This document shows, piece by piece, positions 1 through 6,235 of a stretch of 17,941 bases of DNA. Source of the stretch: JBDSLU01 sp039916225 (GTDB lineage Bacteria; Acidobacteriota; Vicinamibacteria; Vicinamibacterales; Vicinamibacteraceae); assembly GCA_039916225.1 (NCBI GenBank), contig JBDSLU010000300.1:1-17941 (forward strand), given 5' to 3'. Below the pieces are notes generated by a model, which saw only the letters and a list, made by a program, of their open reading frames with translations, was not told where the DNA came from and did no database searches. Both the position numbers and the translations under genes were made by a program. The first letter of the stretch is position 1. Every line of letters begins with the position of its first letter.

Positions 1-66
1 GTTCCGCGTCAGCCCGTGCCAGGCTTCCCGTCCGACCTCGCGATAGACCGCCAGTCGCCTCAGCAT
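1..66 (-). CDS. MacB-like ABC transporter permease, N-terminal fragment (runs off the window)
   Basis: Only the first 22 codons are in the window, read from an ATG at 66-64. They give MLRRLAVYREVGREAWHGLT followed by RN. This basic, amphipathic start is what normally precedes the first membrane helix of MacB/FtsX-type permeases. The ATG overlaps the TGA of the upstream permease by one base (TGATG), so the two are probably translationally coupled and form a permease pair. The assignment rests on the short N-terminus and the context. The rest of the gene, and probably an ATPase, should lie beyond base 1. Confidence 0.6.
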   Translation of the reverse strand, partial: MLRRLAVYREVGREAWHGLTRN

Positions 67-1364
67 CACGACTCGTAACGGAGCGCTTCGGTCGGCGGGA
101 GCTGCGCCGCGCGGCGCGCCGGCAGCGTGGCCGTGACGACGCCGACGACAACCAGCGCCCCCAGCGCCAGCGCGCCGGTCTGCCAGGTCACGATCATCCC
201 GGAGAAGCGGATCGGCAGCGGTGCCAGCGTGTTCACGGCAAGACACAACCCACCGGCGACGATCAGGCCGGCGAGGCCGCTGGTCATCGTCAGCACGAAG
301 CCTTCCAGGAAGAACTGCCGCTCGATGGCCCGCGTCGTCGCGCCGAGCGCCTTGCGGACGCCGATTTCGCGCGTCCGATCCTTGACCGCGATCAGCATGA
401 TGTTCATCACGCCCATGCCGCCGAGAGCCAGGGTGACCACGCCGACCAGGGTGAAGAACTGGCGCATGTAATAGACGATGCGCTCGAAGAACAGCGACTG
501 CATCGCCGTGTTCCACATCGAGATCGCCTCGGTGTCCTCGGGATCGAAGCCCTTGCGGCGGGCGACGATGGCGCGCACCTCGCGCTCGATCGGCCAGTCG
601 ACGTCGGCCACGCGTCCGGTGCGGCGGGCCAGGATGTCGGGCATCTCGGCAACCGCTTCCGGCGTCGGCGACACGATCAGCTGCGACAGCGTCCCCGGAT
701 CGGCGTTGGGAATCGGGAGGATCTGCGACATCACCGCGAACGGGATGAAGATCTTGTTGTTGTCGGGCCCGCTGTAGCTGCTGTCCTGATCCTTGCGGCG
801 CAGCCGGCCGACGACGGTGAAGCGGACGCCGGCGATGGTGACCGTCTCGCCGATCGGGTTCCGCGCGCCGAACAGCTGCTGGCTCATCTCCCAGCCGATC
901 AGGGCGACGCGCCGCGCTTCCTGCTCGTCCTGCCAGTTCAGCCGCCGCCCATACTGCAGTTCGATCGTCCGGATCTCCTGGTAGGGCGGCTCGATGCCGT
1001 GCACGCCGACCGCCGCGGCGTTGTAGGGGCTCTTCACCTGGACGCCGCCGCGATTGATCTCGGGGCTGAGCGTCGAGACGAGCCGCGCCTGGCGCTCGAC
1101 GGCACGGGCATCCTCGACGGTCAGGCGGATGACACGACCGGCGCGCTCGCCGCCGGCCTGCAGGCTGGTGCGGCCGCCCCACACGATGCCGATATTGCGG
1201 CCGAACTCACGCAGCACCGCGTCGTTGCCGCGCCGGAAGCCCTCGCCCATCGCCGACAGCACGACGATCGAGACGATGCCCCAGAGGATCCCGAACATCG
1301 TCAGCACGCTGCGCAGCGTGTTGGCGCGCAGGTTCTCGAGCGACTGGCGGATGGCTTCGCGCAC
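66..1364 (-). CDS. MacB-like ABC transporter permease (MacB_PCD plus FtsX)
   Basis: Inner-membrane permease of a MacAB-type (type VII ABC) exporter, 432 aa. Helix 1 is at about residues 18-40 (rich in GILWGIVSIVVLSAMGEG). A periplasmic MacB_PCD domain follows (about 45-290), then an FtsX domain with three helices (about 300-325, 350-378, 390-418). The loop VKDRTREIGVRKALGAT is the typical FtsX-permease signature. There is no Walker A or B motif, so the ATPase must be a separate protein, unlike E. coli MacB where it is fused. The start is a GTG eight bases after the stop of the membrane-fusion gene. The stop overlaps the next permease by one base. The substrate cannot be told from sequence; macrolides, peptides or lipids are all possible. 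Confidence 0.9.
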   Translation of the reverse strand: MREAIRQSLENLRANTLRSVLTMFGILWGIVSIVVLSAMGEGFRRGNDAVLREFGRNIGIVWGGRTSLQAGGERAGRVIRLTVEDARAVERQARLVSTLSPEINRGGVQVKSPYNAAAVGVHGIEPPYQEIRTIELQYGRRLNWQDEQEARRVALIGWEMSQQLFGARNPIGETVTIAGVRFTVVGRLRRKDQDSSYSGPDNNKIFIPFAVMSQILPIPNADPGTLSQLIVSPTPEAVAEMPDILARRTGRVADVDWPIEREVRAIVARRKGFDPEDTEAISMWNTAMQSLFFERIVYYMRQFFTLVGVVTLALGGMGVMNIMLIAVKDRTREIGVRKALGATTRAIERQFFLEGFVLTMTSGLAGLIVAGGLCLAVNTLAPLPIRFSGMIVTWQTGALALGALVVVGVVTATLPARRAAQLPPTEALRYES

Positions 1365-1372
1365 GGCCGTGC

Positions 1373-2575
1373 CTAGCGCGGCAGGAGGACGCGGTCGCCA
1401 GCCTTGACGCCCGAGACGACCTCGGTGCGCGTGCCGCTGCCGACGCCCAGCTTCACGGCGACGCGCCGGCGGCCGTTGGCCACGGCGGCGTCCGGCACCT
1501 CGACGAACGGGTTCTTGCCGGCGTCGTAGACGATGGCCGCTTCCGGCACGATCAGCACGTTCGGGTGCTCCTCGAGCACAATCTCGGCGTTGGCCGTCAT
1601 GTTGGCCTTGAGCGCGCTGCCCGGGTTGTCGATCGACACCTCGACCTCGAACGTCGTGACGTTGTCGCGCTCGACCCCGATCGGCGAGATCTGGGTGACC
1701 TTGCCCTCGAAGTTGCGGTCCTTGAAGGTCTCGACGCTGATCCGTGCCGCCTGACCGAGCTTGACCCGGCCGACGTCCGCCTCGTCGACCTTGCCGCGGA
1801 CGAACACCCGCTCGATGTCGCCGACGGTCATGACCAGCGACGCCGCCGAACCCATGTTCAGGATCGACGAGACGGGGCTGCCGATCTCGACGTCGCGGGT
1901 CAGCACCATGCCGCGCAGCGGCGAACGGATGGTGGCGTTGCGCAGCTCCTCTTCGGCCCGCTCGACGGCGGCCCGGGACTGGGCCACGTTGGCCTCGGCC
2001 TCGGCGACCTTGGCGTGCGCCACCACCAGCTGGCTCTTGGCGCTGCGCTGGCGGTTCTCGGCCACTTCGAGGGCGGCCTGCGCCTCGTCCAGGCCGGACT
2101 GGGCAATCAGCTTGTCGTCGTGCAGCTTGCGGGCCCGCTCGAAGGCGCGGCGGGCGAACTGGACGTCGGGCCCTTCCGCCTCGACGATGTTCTTTTCGAG
2201 CCCGGCCTCGGCGCCGCGCAGGCCGGCGGTGGCCGCCTGCAAATTGGCCCTGGCCTCGCGGAGGCGGGCGGCCAGGGTTTCCTTGTCCAGCTCGACCAGC
2301 ACCTGGCCCGGGACGATGACGTCACCGACATCGACGCGCAGGGCCTCGATGATGCCGTTGGCCTTGGACTTCACTTCGACCTTGGTGATCGGCTCGATCT
2401 TGCCGGTGGCGACGACCGACTTGGTCATCGTGCCGCGCTCGACGGTCGCAACCGAGGCGGGATCGAAGTCGGCCCCGGCGCTGGCGGCGCCGGCCAGCAG
2501 GTAGACGCCGGCCACCAGACCCACAACCGTGACCGAGCCCCCGTAGACCAGGCGGCGCTTTGCTTTCTTGCCCAT
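1373..2575 (-). CDS. MacA-like periplasmic adaptor (HlyD / membrane fusion protein)
   Basis: Periplasmic adaptor that should link the downstream permeases to an outer-membrane channel, 400 aa. An N-terminal basic stretch and one hydrophobic anchor (about residues 8-30) place it in the inner membrane. Next come the first half of a lipoyl-like domain (about 55-100, including GDVIVPGQVLVELDKETL), an Ala/Glu/Arg-rich coiled-coil hairpin (about 100-225), the second lipoyl half (RGMVLTRDVEIGSPV), a beta-barrel domain and a C-terminal membrane-proximal domain. The start is well supported: AGGAG lies five bases before the ATG on the minus strand. It is the first gene of the operon and shares a divergent upstream region with pntA. 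I infer MacA type over RND-adaptor type because MacB-like permeases follow immediately. Confidence 0.9.
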   Translation of the reverse strand: MGKKAKRRLVYGGSVTVVGLVAGVYLLAGAASAGADFDPASVATVERGTMTKSVVATGKIEPITKVEVKSKANGIIEALRVDVGDVIVPGQVLVELDKETLAARLREARANLQAATAGLRGAEAGLEKNIVEAEGPDVQFARRAFERARKLHDDKLIAQSGLDEAQAALEVAENRQRSAKSQLVVAHAKVAEAEANVAQSRAAVERAEEELRNATIRSPLRGMVLTRDVEIGSPVSSILNMGSAASLVMTVGDIERVFVRGKVDEADVGRVKLGQAARISVETFKDRNFEGKVTQISPIGVERDNVTTFEVEVSIDNPGSALKANMTANAEIVLEEHPNVLIVPEAAIVYDAGKNPFVEVPDAAVANGRRRVAVKLGVGSGTRTEVVSGVKAGDRVLLPR

Positions 2576-2590
2576 GAACTCTCCTGCCGG

Positions 2591-2645
2591 CAGTTGGACG
2601 GCAACTGGACGACCGCGGTTCGTTGACGGGCATTGCCCGTCAACG
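2591..2645. promoter_or_regulatory. Two dyads in the macA/pntA divergent region (possible operators or leader hairpins)
   Basis: Two perfect inverted repeats lie side by side. The first has six-base arms CAGTTG and CAACTG (2591-2596 and 2602-2607) around five bases. The second has eleven-base arms CGTTGACGGGC (2621-2631) and GCCCGTCAACG (2635-2645) around ATT. They lie 16-70 bases upstream of the adaptor start and 70-124 bases upstream of pntA. Neither is followed by a T-run, so they do not look like intrinsic terminators. Operator sites, or a hairpin in the adaptor's 5' leader, are the likely readings. No regulator gene is nearby. Confidence 0.5.
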
Positions 2646-2696
2646 GGACGACGGCTCCGGACTCCGTCCTCGCCGTTCGTGGCGTCGGCTGCCCGC

Positions 2697-2714
2697 TGTT
2701 ACAATGCCGGCGAA
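2697..2714 (+). promoter_or_regulatory. Extended -10 promoter of pntA, near-leaderless
   Basis: TG-T-TACAAT (2697-2705) matches the extended -10 pattern TGnTATAAT at all but one position. The -35 region is poor: TTCGTG at 2676-2681 is the best candidate. Transcription would start within a few bases of the ATG at 2715, and no Shine-Dalgarno sequence lies before that ATG. Both facts fit a leaderless or near-leaderless message. Confidence 0.45.
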
Positions 2715-3872
2715 ATGACAGTCGGCATCCTGGTAGAGACCTTCCCGGGCGAGCGGCGCGTGGCCGTCATCCCGGCCGGCGTCACGACGCTCAAGAAGGC
2801 TGGTTTCGCGGTGGTCATCGAGCCCGGTGCGGGCACGGCCGCCGGCTTTCCCGATGATCAATACGTTGCCCAAGGGGCGACGGTGGGCAGCTCGCGGGCG
2901 GACGTGATCGCCCAGGCCGACTGCCTGCTGCAGGTCCGGACACCGGGTGCCAACCCAATCTCCGGCCGGGCCGACGCCGAGGCGCTCCGCCCCGGTCAGG
3001 TCATCGTCGGCATGGCCGATCCGCTCGGCACCCCTGAAGCCGCCGAATACCTCGCCTCGAAAGGCGTCACCAGCTTCGCCCTCGAACTGATTCCCCGCAT
3101 CACCCGCGCCCAGAGCATGGACGTGCTGTCCTCGATGGCCACGGTGGCCGGCTACAAGGCCGTGCTCCTGGCCGCCAACACGATGCCGCGCATGTGCCCG
3201 ATGATGATGACCGCCGCCGGCACGGTGCAGCCCGCGCACGCGTTCGTGATTGGCGCCGGCGTCGCCGGTCTGCAGGCGATCGCCTCGGCGCGGCGCCTTG
3301 GCGCCAAGGTCGAGGCCTATGACGTCCGGCCAGCCGTCAAGGAACAGATCCAGAGCCTGGGCGCGAAGTTCGTCGAGCTGCCGCTCGAGTCCGCTGGCGC
3401 CGAGGACAAGGGCGGCTACGCCAAAGCCCAGGACGAAACCTTCTACCAGAAGCAGCGCGAGCTGATGGCCAAGGCGGTCGCCGCGGCCGACATGGTGATC
3501 ACCACGGCGGCCATTCCCGGCAAGAAGTCGCCGGTGCTGATCACCGCCGCCGCCGTGAAGGGCATGAAGCCGGGATCGGTGATCGTCGACCTGGCCGCCG
3601 AGCGCGGCGGCAATTGCGAGCTGACCAAGGCCGACGAGGTCGTCGTCGTCAACGGCGTGACCATCCTCGGCCCGACCAACCTCGCCGCCGAGGTCCCGTA
3701 CCACGCCAGCCAGATGTATTCGAAGAACATCCTGACGTTCTTCACCTCGCTGGTGAAGGACGGCCAGGTCGTCATCAACCTCGACGACGAAGTCTGCCGC
3801 GATACCCTGGTGACCCGCGACGGACAGGTCGTCAACGAACGGATCAAGGCGCTCGTCGCCCCCGCCAGATGA
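2715..3872 (+). CDS. pntAA: Re/Si-specific NAD(P)+ transhydrogenase subunit alpha-1 (NAD(H)-binding domain I)
   Basis: Soluble domain-I subunit of proton-translocating transhydrogenase, which passes hydride between NAD(H) and NADP(H); 385 aa, the usual length for a split alpha-1 subunit. The Rossmann motif GAGVAG is at 180-185, with D203 ending the next strand. R128, Q133 and D136 match the RQD loop of the Rhodospirillum rubrum protein (R127/Q132/D135), and GGYAK (Y235) matches its mobile loop. These features separate it from alanine dehydrogenase. The frame is open upstream to 2568, but homology begins at MTVGILVETFPGERRVAV, so the ATG at 2715 is chosen. The membrane subunits PntAB and PntB, normally encoded next door, are absent from this window; an FHA gene follows with a four-base overlap. 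Confidence 0.93.
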   Translation: MTVGILVETFPGERRVAVIPAGVTTLKKAGFAVVIEPGAGTAAGFPDDQYVAQGATVGSSRADVIAQADCLLQVRTPGANPISGRADAEALRPGQVIVGMADPLGTPEAAEYLASKGVTSFALELIPRITRAQSMDVLSSMATVAGYKAVLLAANTMPRMCPMMMTAAGTVQPAHAFVIGAGVAGLQAIASARRLGAKVEAYDVRPAVKEQIQSLGAKFVELPLESAGAEDKGGYAKAQDETFYQKQRELMAKAVAAADMVITTAAIPGKKSPVLITAAAVKGMKPGSVIVDLAAERGGNCELTKADEVVVVNGVTILGPTNLAAEVPYHASQMYSKNILTFFTSLVKDGQVVINLDDEVCRDTLVTRDGQVVNERIKALVAPAR

Positions 3873-4186
3873 GTAACCGCATGTGGATTCTGACGACGGA
3901 CGACGCTGCCGTGGATCCTCCGGTAGTCATCCGCCTTGCCACCGGCGCCGAGCGCACGGTGGGACGGGCCAACCGGTCGGATTTCATCCTCGACGCCGCG
4001 CTTGTGTCGCGCGTACACTGCCGCCTCCTGACCGATGCGAGCGGCGACCTCAGCGTCGAGGATCTCGACAGCACCAACGGCACCTTCGTGAACGATCAGC
4101 GAGTCAGCGGCCGCGCCGCCCTCTCGCCCGGAGATCGCCTGCGCGTCGGTCGGGTCGAGCTCTCGGTCAAGAAGGCCGAATCGTAA
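3869..4186 (+). CDS. Small FHA-domain protein
   Basis: A 105-aa protein that is little more than one forkhead-associated domain, a phosphothreonine-peptide binding fold. The canonical signatures are present: GR at 32-33, SRVH at 47-50 and DLDSTNGTFVN at 66-75. Ser47, Arg48 and Asn70 are the residues expected to contact the phosphopeptide. There is no signal peptide or membrane helix, so it should be cytoplasmic. The start ATG overlaps the pntAA stop (ATGA, 3869-3872); a second ATG at 3881 is possible. The domain is sure; the partner and the kinase are unknown, as no Ser/Thr kinase is encoded in the window. The overlap suggests joint expression with the transhydrogenase subunit but does not prove a shared role. 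Confidence 0.9.
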   Translation: MSNRMWILTTDDAAVDPPVVIRLATGAERTVGRANRSDFILDAALVSRVHCRLLTDASGDLSVEDLDSTNGTFVNDQRVSGRAALSPGDRLRVGRVELSVKKAES

Positions 4187-4200
4187 GGGGGGACCAGCCC

Positions 4201-4557
4201 ATGGATCCGCGACACAACCGAATCGAGTATCTCGAGCTGGGCGCCAGGAACGCCGGCGACTACGCCAAAACCAAGGCGTTCTTCGAGACGGCGTTCGGCT
4301 GGACCTACCAGGACTACGGCCCCGACTACTGCGACACGAAGAGCAGCGGCGTCGGCAGCGGCATCAACGGCGACTCGGATCACCGCACGCTGCAGCCGCT
4401 GCCGGTGATCTTCGTCGAGGACCTCGAGGCGGCGCAGGCCAAGGTGGTCGACGCCGGCGGCATCGTGACCCGCGCCATCTTCAGCTTCCCGGGCGGCCGC
4501 CGCTTCCACTTCGCCGACCCGTCGGGCAACGAGCTCGGTGTCTGTTCCGACAAATAG
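4201..4557 (+). CDS. VOC-family (glyoxalase/bleomycin-resistance fold) protein
   Basis: 118 aa with two beta-alpha-beta-beta-beta modules of the vicinal oxygen chelate fold. The first begins IEYLELGARN and contains FFETAFGW; the second ends GRRFHFADPSGNELGVCS, the typical C-terminal VOC signature. Candidate metal ligands are Glu12 and Glu111, but the substrate cannot be deduced: this branch includes many small proteins labelled glyoxalase-like without tested activity. The ATG is preceded by a GGGGGG run suited to ribosome binding. It lies 14 bases after the FHA gene and is probably the last gene of the pntAA transcript, since a hairpin region follows. Confidence 0.85.
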   Translation: MDPRHNRIEYLELGARNAGDYAKTKAFFETAFGWTYQDYGPDYCDTKSSGVGSGINGDSDHRTLQPLPVIFVEDLEAAQAKVVDAGGIVTRAIFSFPGGRRFHFADPSGNELGVCSDK

Positions 4558-4577
4558 CGCCGCCCGTGGGCCGGCGC

Positions 4578-4660
4578 CGCTGCGCGCCCAGCGCAGCGTG
4601 ACGAATGGCGAGGACGACGTCCGGAGCCATCGTCAGGTCGACGCGCGGAGGCGCGTCGAC
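4578..4660. terminator. Two tandem hairpins between convergent genes (probable bidirectional terminator)
   Basis: In the 121-base gap between the VOC gene and the convergent hydrolase gene there are two perfect stems. One is CGCTGCGC (4578-4585) with GCGCAGCG (4591-4598), five-base loop. The other is GTCGACGCGC (4637-4646) with GCGCGTCGAC (4651-4660), GGAG loop. Neither has a clear T-run on either strand, so they are not textbook intrinsic terminators. Position and stem strength favour transcript-end or RNA-stabilising structures. Confidence 0.5.
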
Positions 4661-4678
4661 AAATAGCAGCCGGCACAC

Positions 4679-5698
4679 TCAATGGGCGGCCCGCGGCGGT
4701 TTCTGAGGGAAACCGCCGCCAACGATCAGATACTGATCGAACCACTTCACCGCTTCGCCGGGGTAGTTCAGCCAGCCTGGCTTCGGTTGCGCGAAGCCGA
4801 AGTCGGCGCCGTGCCTACCCCCGGGCACCGTGATCAGCTTCGTCGGCACACTCGCCGCCTTCAGGGCCGCCTCGTAGCCAGCCGATTGCGCGTAGGGCAC
4901 GAGGTCGTCGGCGTCACCGTGCATCAGCAGCGTCGGCGGCGTCTTCGCGGATACGTGCGACTGCGGCGACGCCTCGGTCCACAGCACCTTCGACGTCGGC
5001 ACGTTATCGCCGTACGGCACCTCGAGGAACGACACCACCAGGGCCAGGCCGGCCGGTACCGCCGTCATCTTCGGCAGATCGACGAGCGGCGCGCGCAGGA
5101 CCACCGTCTGCAGCGTCGCCGGCTGACGGTTGACCGGATCGGGATCACCGGCGATGCCGGGCGCGCCGAGCGTCGAGACCAGGCCGACGAGATGCCCGCC
5201 CGACGATCCGCCGAGACCGCCGAGATGATCGGGATCGATGCCGTAGACCTTGGCGTGGTGGCGGATGAAGCGGACCGCGCGCTGCACGTCCTCGACCGCC
5301 GCCGGATAGTGGAAGCGCGGCGCGGCCCGATGGTTGACGGCGAAGACGGTATAGCCGGCCGCGACCAGCGCCGGCCCCCACAGCTGCACCTGCGTCTCCT
5401 TGAGCGGCGTGGCGCCGTACTCGAGCGGCGCCTGCCAGCCGCTGCCGGCGACGAAGACGATGCCGTAGCCGTTCGACGTCACCGGCCGATGCACGTCCAT
5501 CAGCAGCGCGAAGCCGGAGTACATGCCATAGATGACGTTGCGCTCGACGTTGACCGGCGTGATGCGGACCGGCGGCGCCGTCTGCGGCGCGGCGATCGCG
5601 GCTGCGATGGCGGTCGAAGCGAGAGTCAGGACGAGCAGGGCAGCGGCGATCGGGAAGAGGCGTTGTCGCATGTGCCCCGCATTATGAGTCGCAATCAT
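4679..5698 (-). CDS. Secreted alpha/beta hydrolase (BD-FAE / carboxylesterase-like)
   Basis: 339 aa with an N-terminal signal sequence (RQRLFPIAAALLVLTLAS then an Ala-rich cleavage region), so exported. The alpha/beta-hydrolase triad is visible: nucleophile Ser166 in GGSSGGH, Asp264 in HGDADDLVP and His296 in GGRHGADF. The usual oxyanion motif HGGGW is replaced by AGSGW, so details of catalysis may differ. The fold resembles esterase/lipase enzymes of the feruloyl-esterase-like group; the ester cleaved is unknown. The chosen ATG at 5698 overlaps the stop of the SnoaL-like gene (ATGA). An ATG at 5671 would give a tighter signal peptide and is a fair alternative. Last gene of the minus-strand run that starts at 8729. 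Confidence 0.85.
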   Translation of the reverse strand: MIATHNAGHMRQRLFPIAAALLVLTLASTAIAAAIAAPQTAPPVRITPVNVERNVIYGMYSGFALLMDVHRPVTSNGYGIVFVAGSGWQAPLEYGATPLKETQVQLWGPALVAAGYTVFAVNHRAAPRFHYPAAVEDVQRAVRFIRHHAKVYGIDPDHLGGLGGSSGGHLVGLVSTLGAPGIAGDPDPVNRQPATLQTVVLRAPLVDLPKMTAVPAGLALVVSFLEVPYGDNVPTSKVLWTEASPQSHVSAKTPPTLLMHGDADDLVPYAQSAGYEAALKAASVPTKLITVPGGRHGADFGFAQPKPGWLNYPGEAVKWFDQYLIVGGGFPQKPPRAAH

Positions 5699-6171
5699 GG
5701 CGTCGCGGGTATCGGCTTCGGCGGCTCGGCGCGTGCCTGCGCGATCTTCGGCAGTTCCAGGTTGCCGTCCTGGTAGAGCACCTTCAAGGTGAGGCCGATG
5801 ATTCGCCAGCCGGCCCGCCGGTGCACGAACCGCGCCTGATAGATCCCGGCGACCATCCACGTGTCGCCACCGGGTGCACCGGCGATGCGGTGGTAGCCGC
5901 GCACCGACGTGCAGCCGAGGACATCGCCCTGGCGCTCGGCGACGACGAACGGCCCGGTGAGGTGCTGGGTGGCGTCGAAGGCGCCGACGAACGAGCGCCA
6001 CTGGCCAATCTGATCGTCGCTCGACACGGTCGCCGGGGGTGCCCCGAACAGCGAGCTGTAGTCGACGTCGACGTGATCCGCGAACGCGTCGCGCACGTGT
6101 TGCCAGTCGCGTAGATCGAGCGCGTGCAGCATGCGCGTGAAGACAGCGCCAGTCTCGTCGCCGATGCTCAT
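5695..6171 (-). CDS. SnoaL-like / NTF2-fold protein
   Basis: 158 aa cytoplasmic protein of the NTF2-like superfamily. The first part (AVFTRMLHALDLRDWQHVRDAFADHVDVDYSSLFG) is the typical opening of SnoaL_4-type domains, and the strands near YHRIAGAPGGDTWMVAGIYQARFVHRRAGWRI complete the cone-shaped barrel. Such proteins include hydroxysteroid isomerase-like and polyketide cyclase enzymes and many non-catalytic members, so no reaction is assigned. The start at 6171 is supported by AGGAGG four bases upstream on the minus strand; an in-frame ATG at 6198 lacks this. It overlaps the following secreted hydrolase gene by four bases, so the two are co-translated. Confidence 0.82.
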   Translation of the reverse strand: MSIGDETGAVFTRMLHALDLRDWQHVRDAFADHVDVDYSSLFGAPPATVSSDDQIGQWRSFVGAFDATQHLTGPFVVAERQGDVLGCTSVRGYHRIAGAPGGDTWMVAGIYQARFVHRRAGWRIIGLTLKVLYQDGNLELPKIAQARAEPPKPIPATP

Positions 6172-6235
6172 CGGTCCTCCTCGTTCAGACACGGACACGG
6201 ATCACGAATGTCCCCAAGATACGCCGCGAGTCGGC

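Noticed and set aside
1565..2626. Long open frame on the plus strand opposite the MacA-like gene
   Set aside because: Composition is typical of an antisense shadow in GC-rich DNA (His/Asp/Arg/Leu-rich, no domain). The minus-strand gene has clear homology and a good ribosome site.
2568..2714. Upstream extension of the pntAA frame
   Set aside because: It would translate the promoter and the palindromes; family homology begins exactly at 2715.
2715..3872. Alanine dehydrogenase instead of PntAA
   Set aside because: The RQD loop, the GGYAK mobile loop and MTAAGT...GAGVAGLQA context are transhydrogenase-specific.
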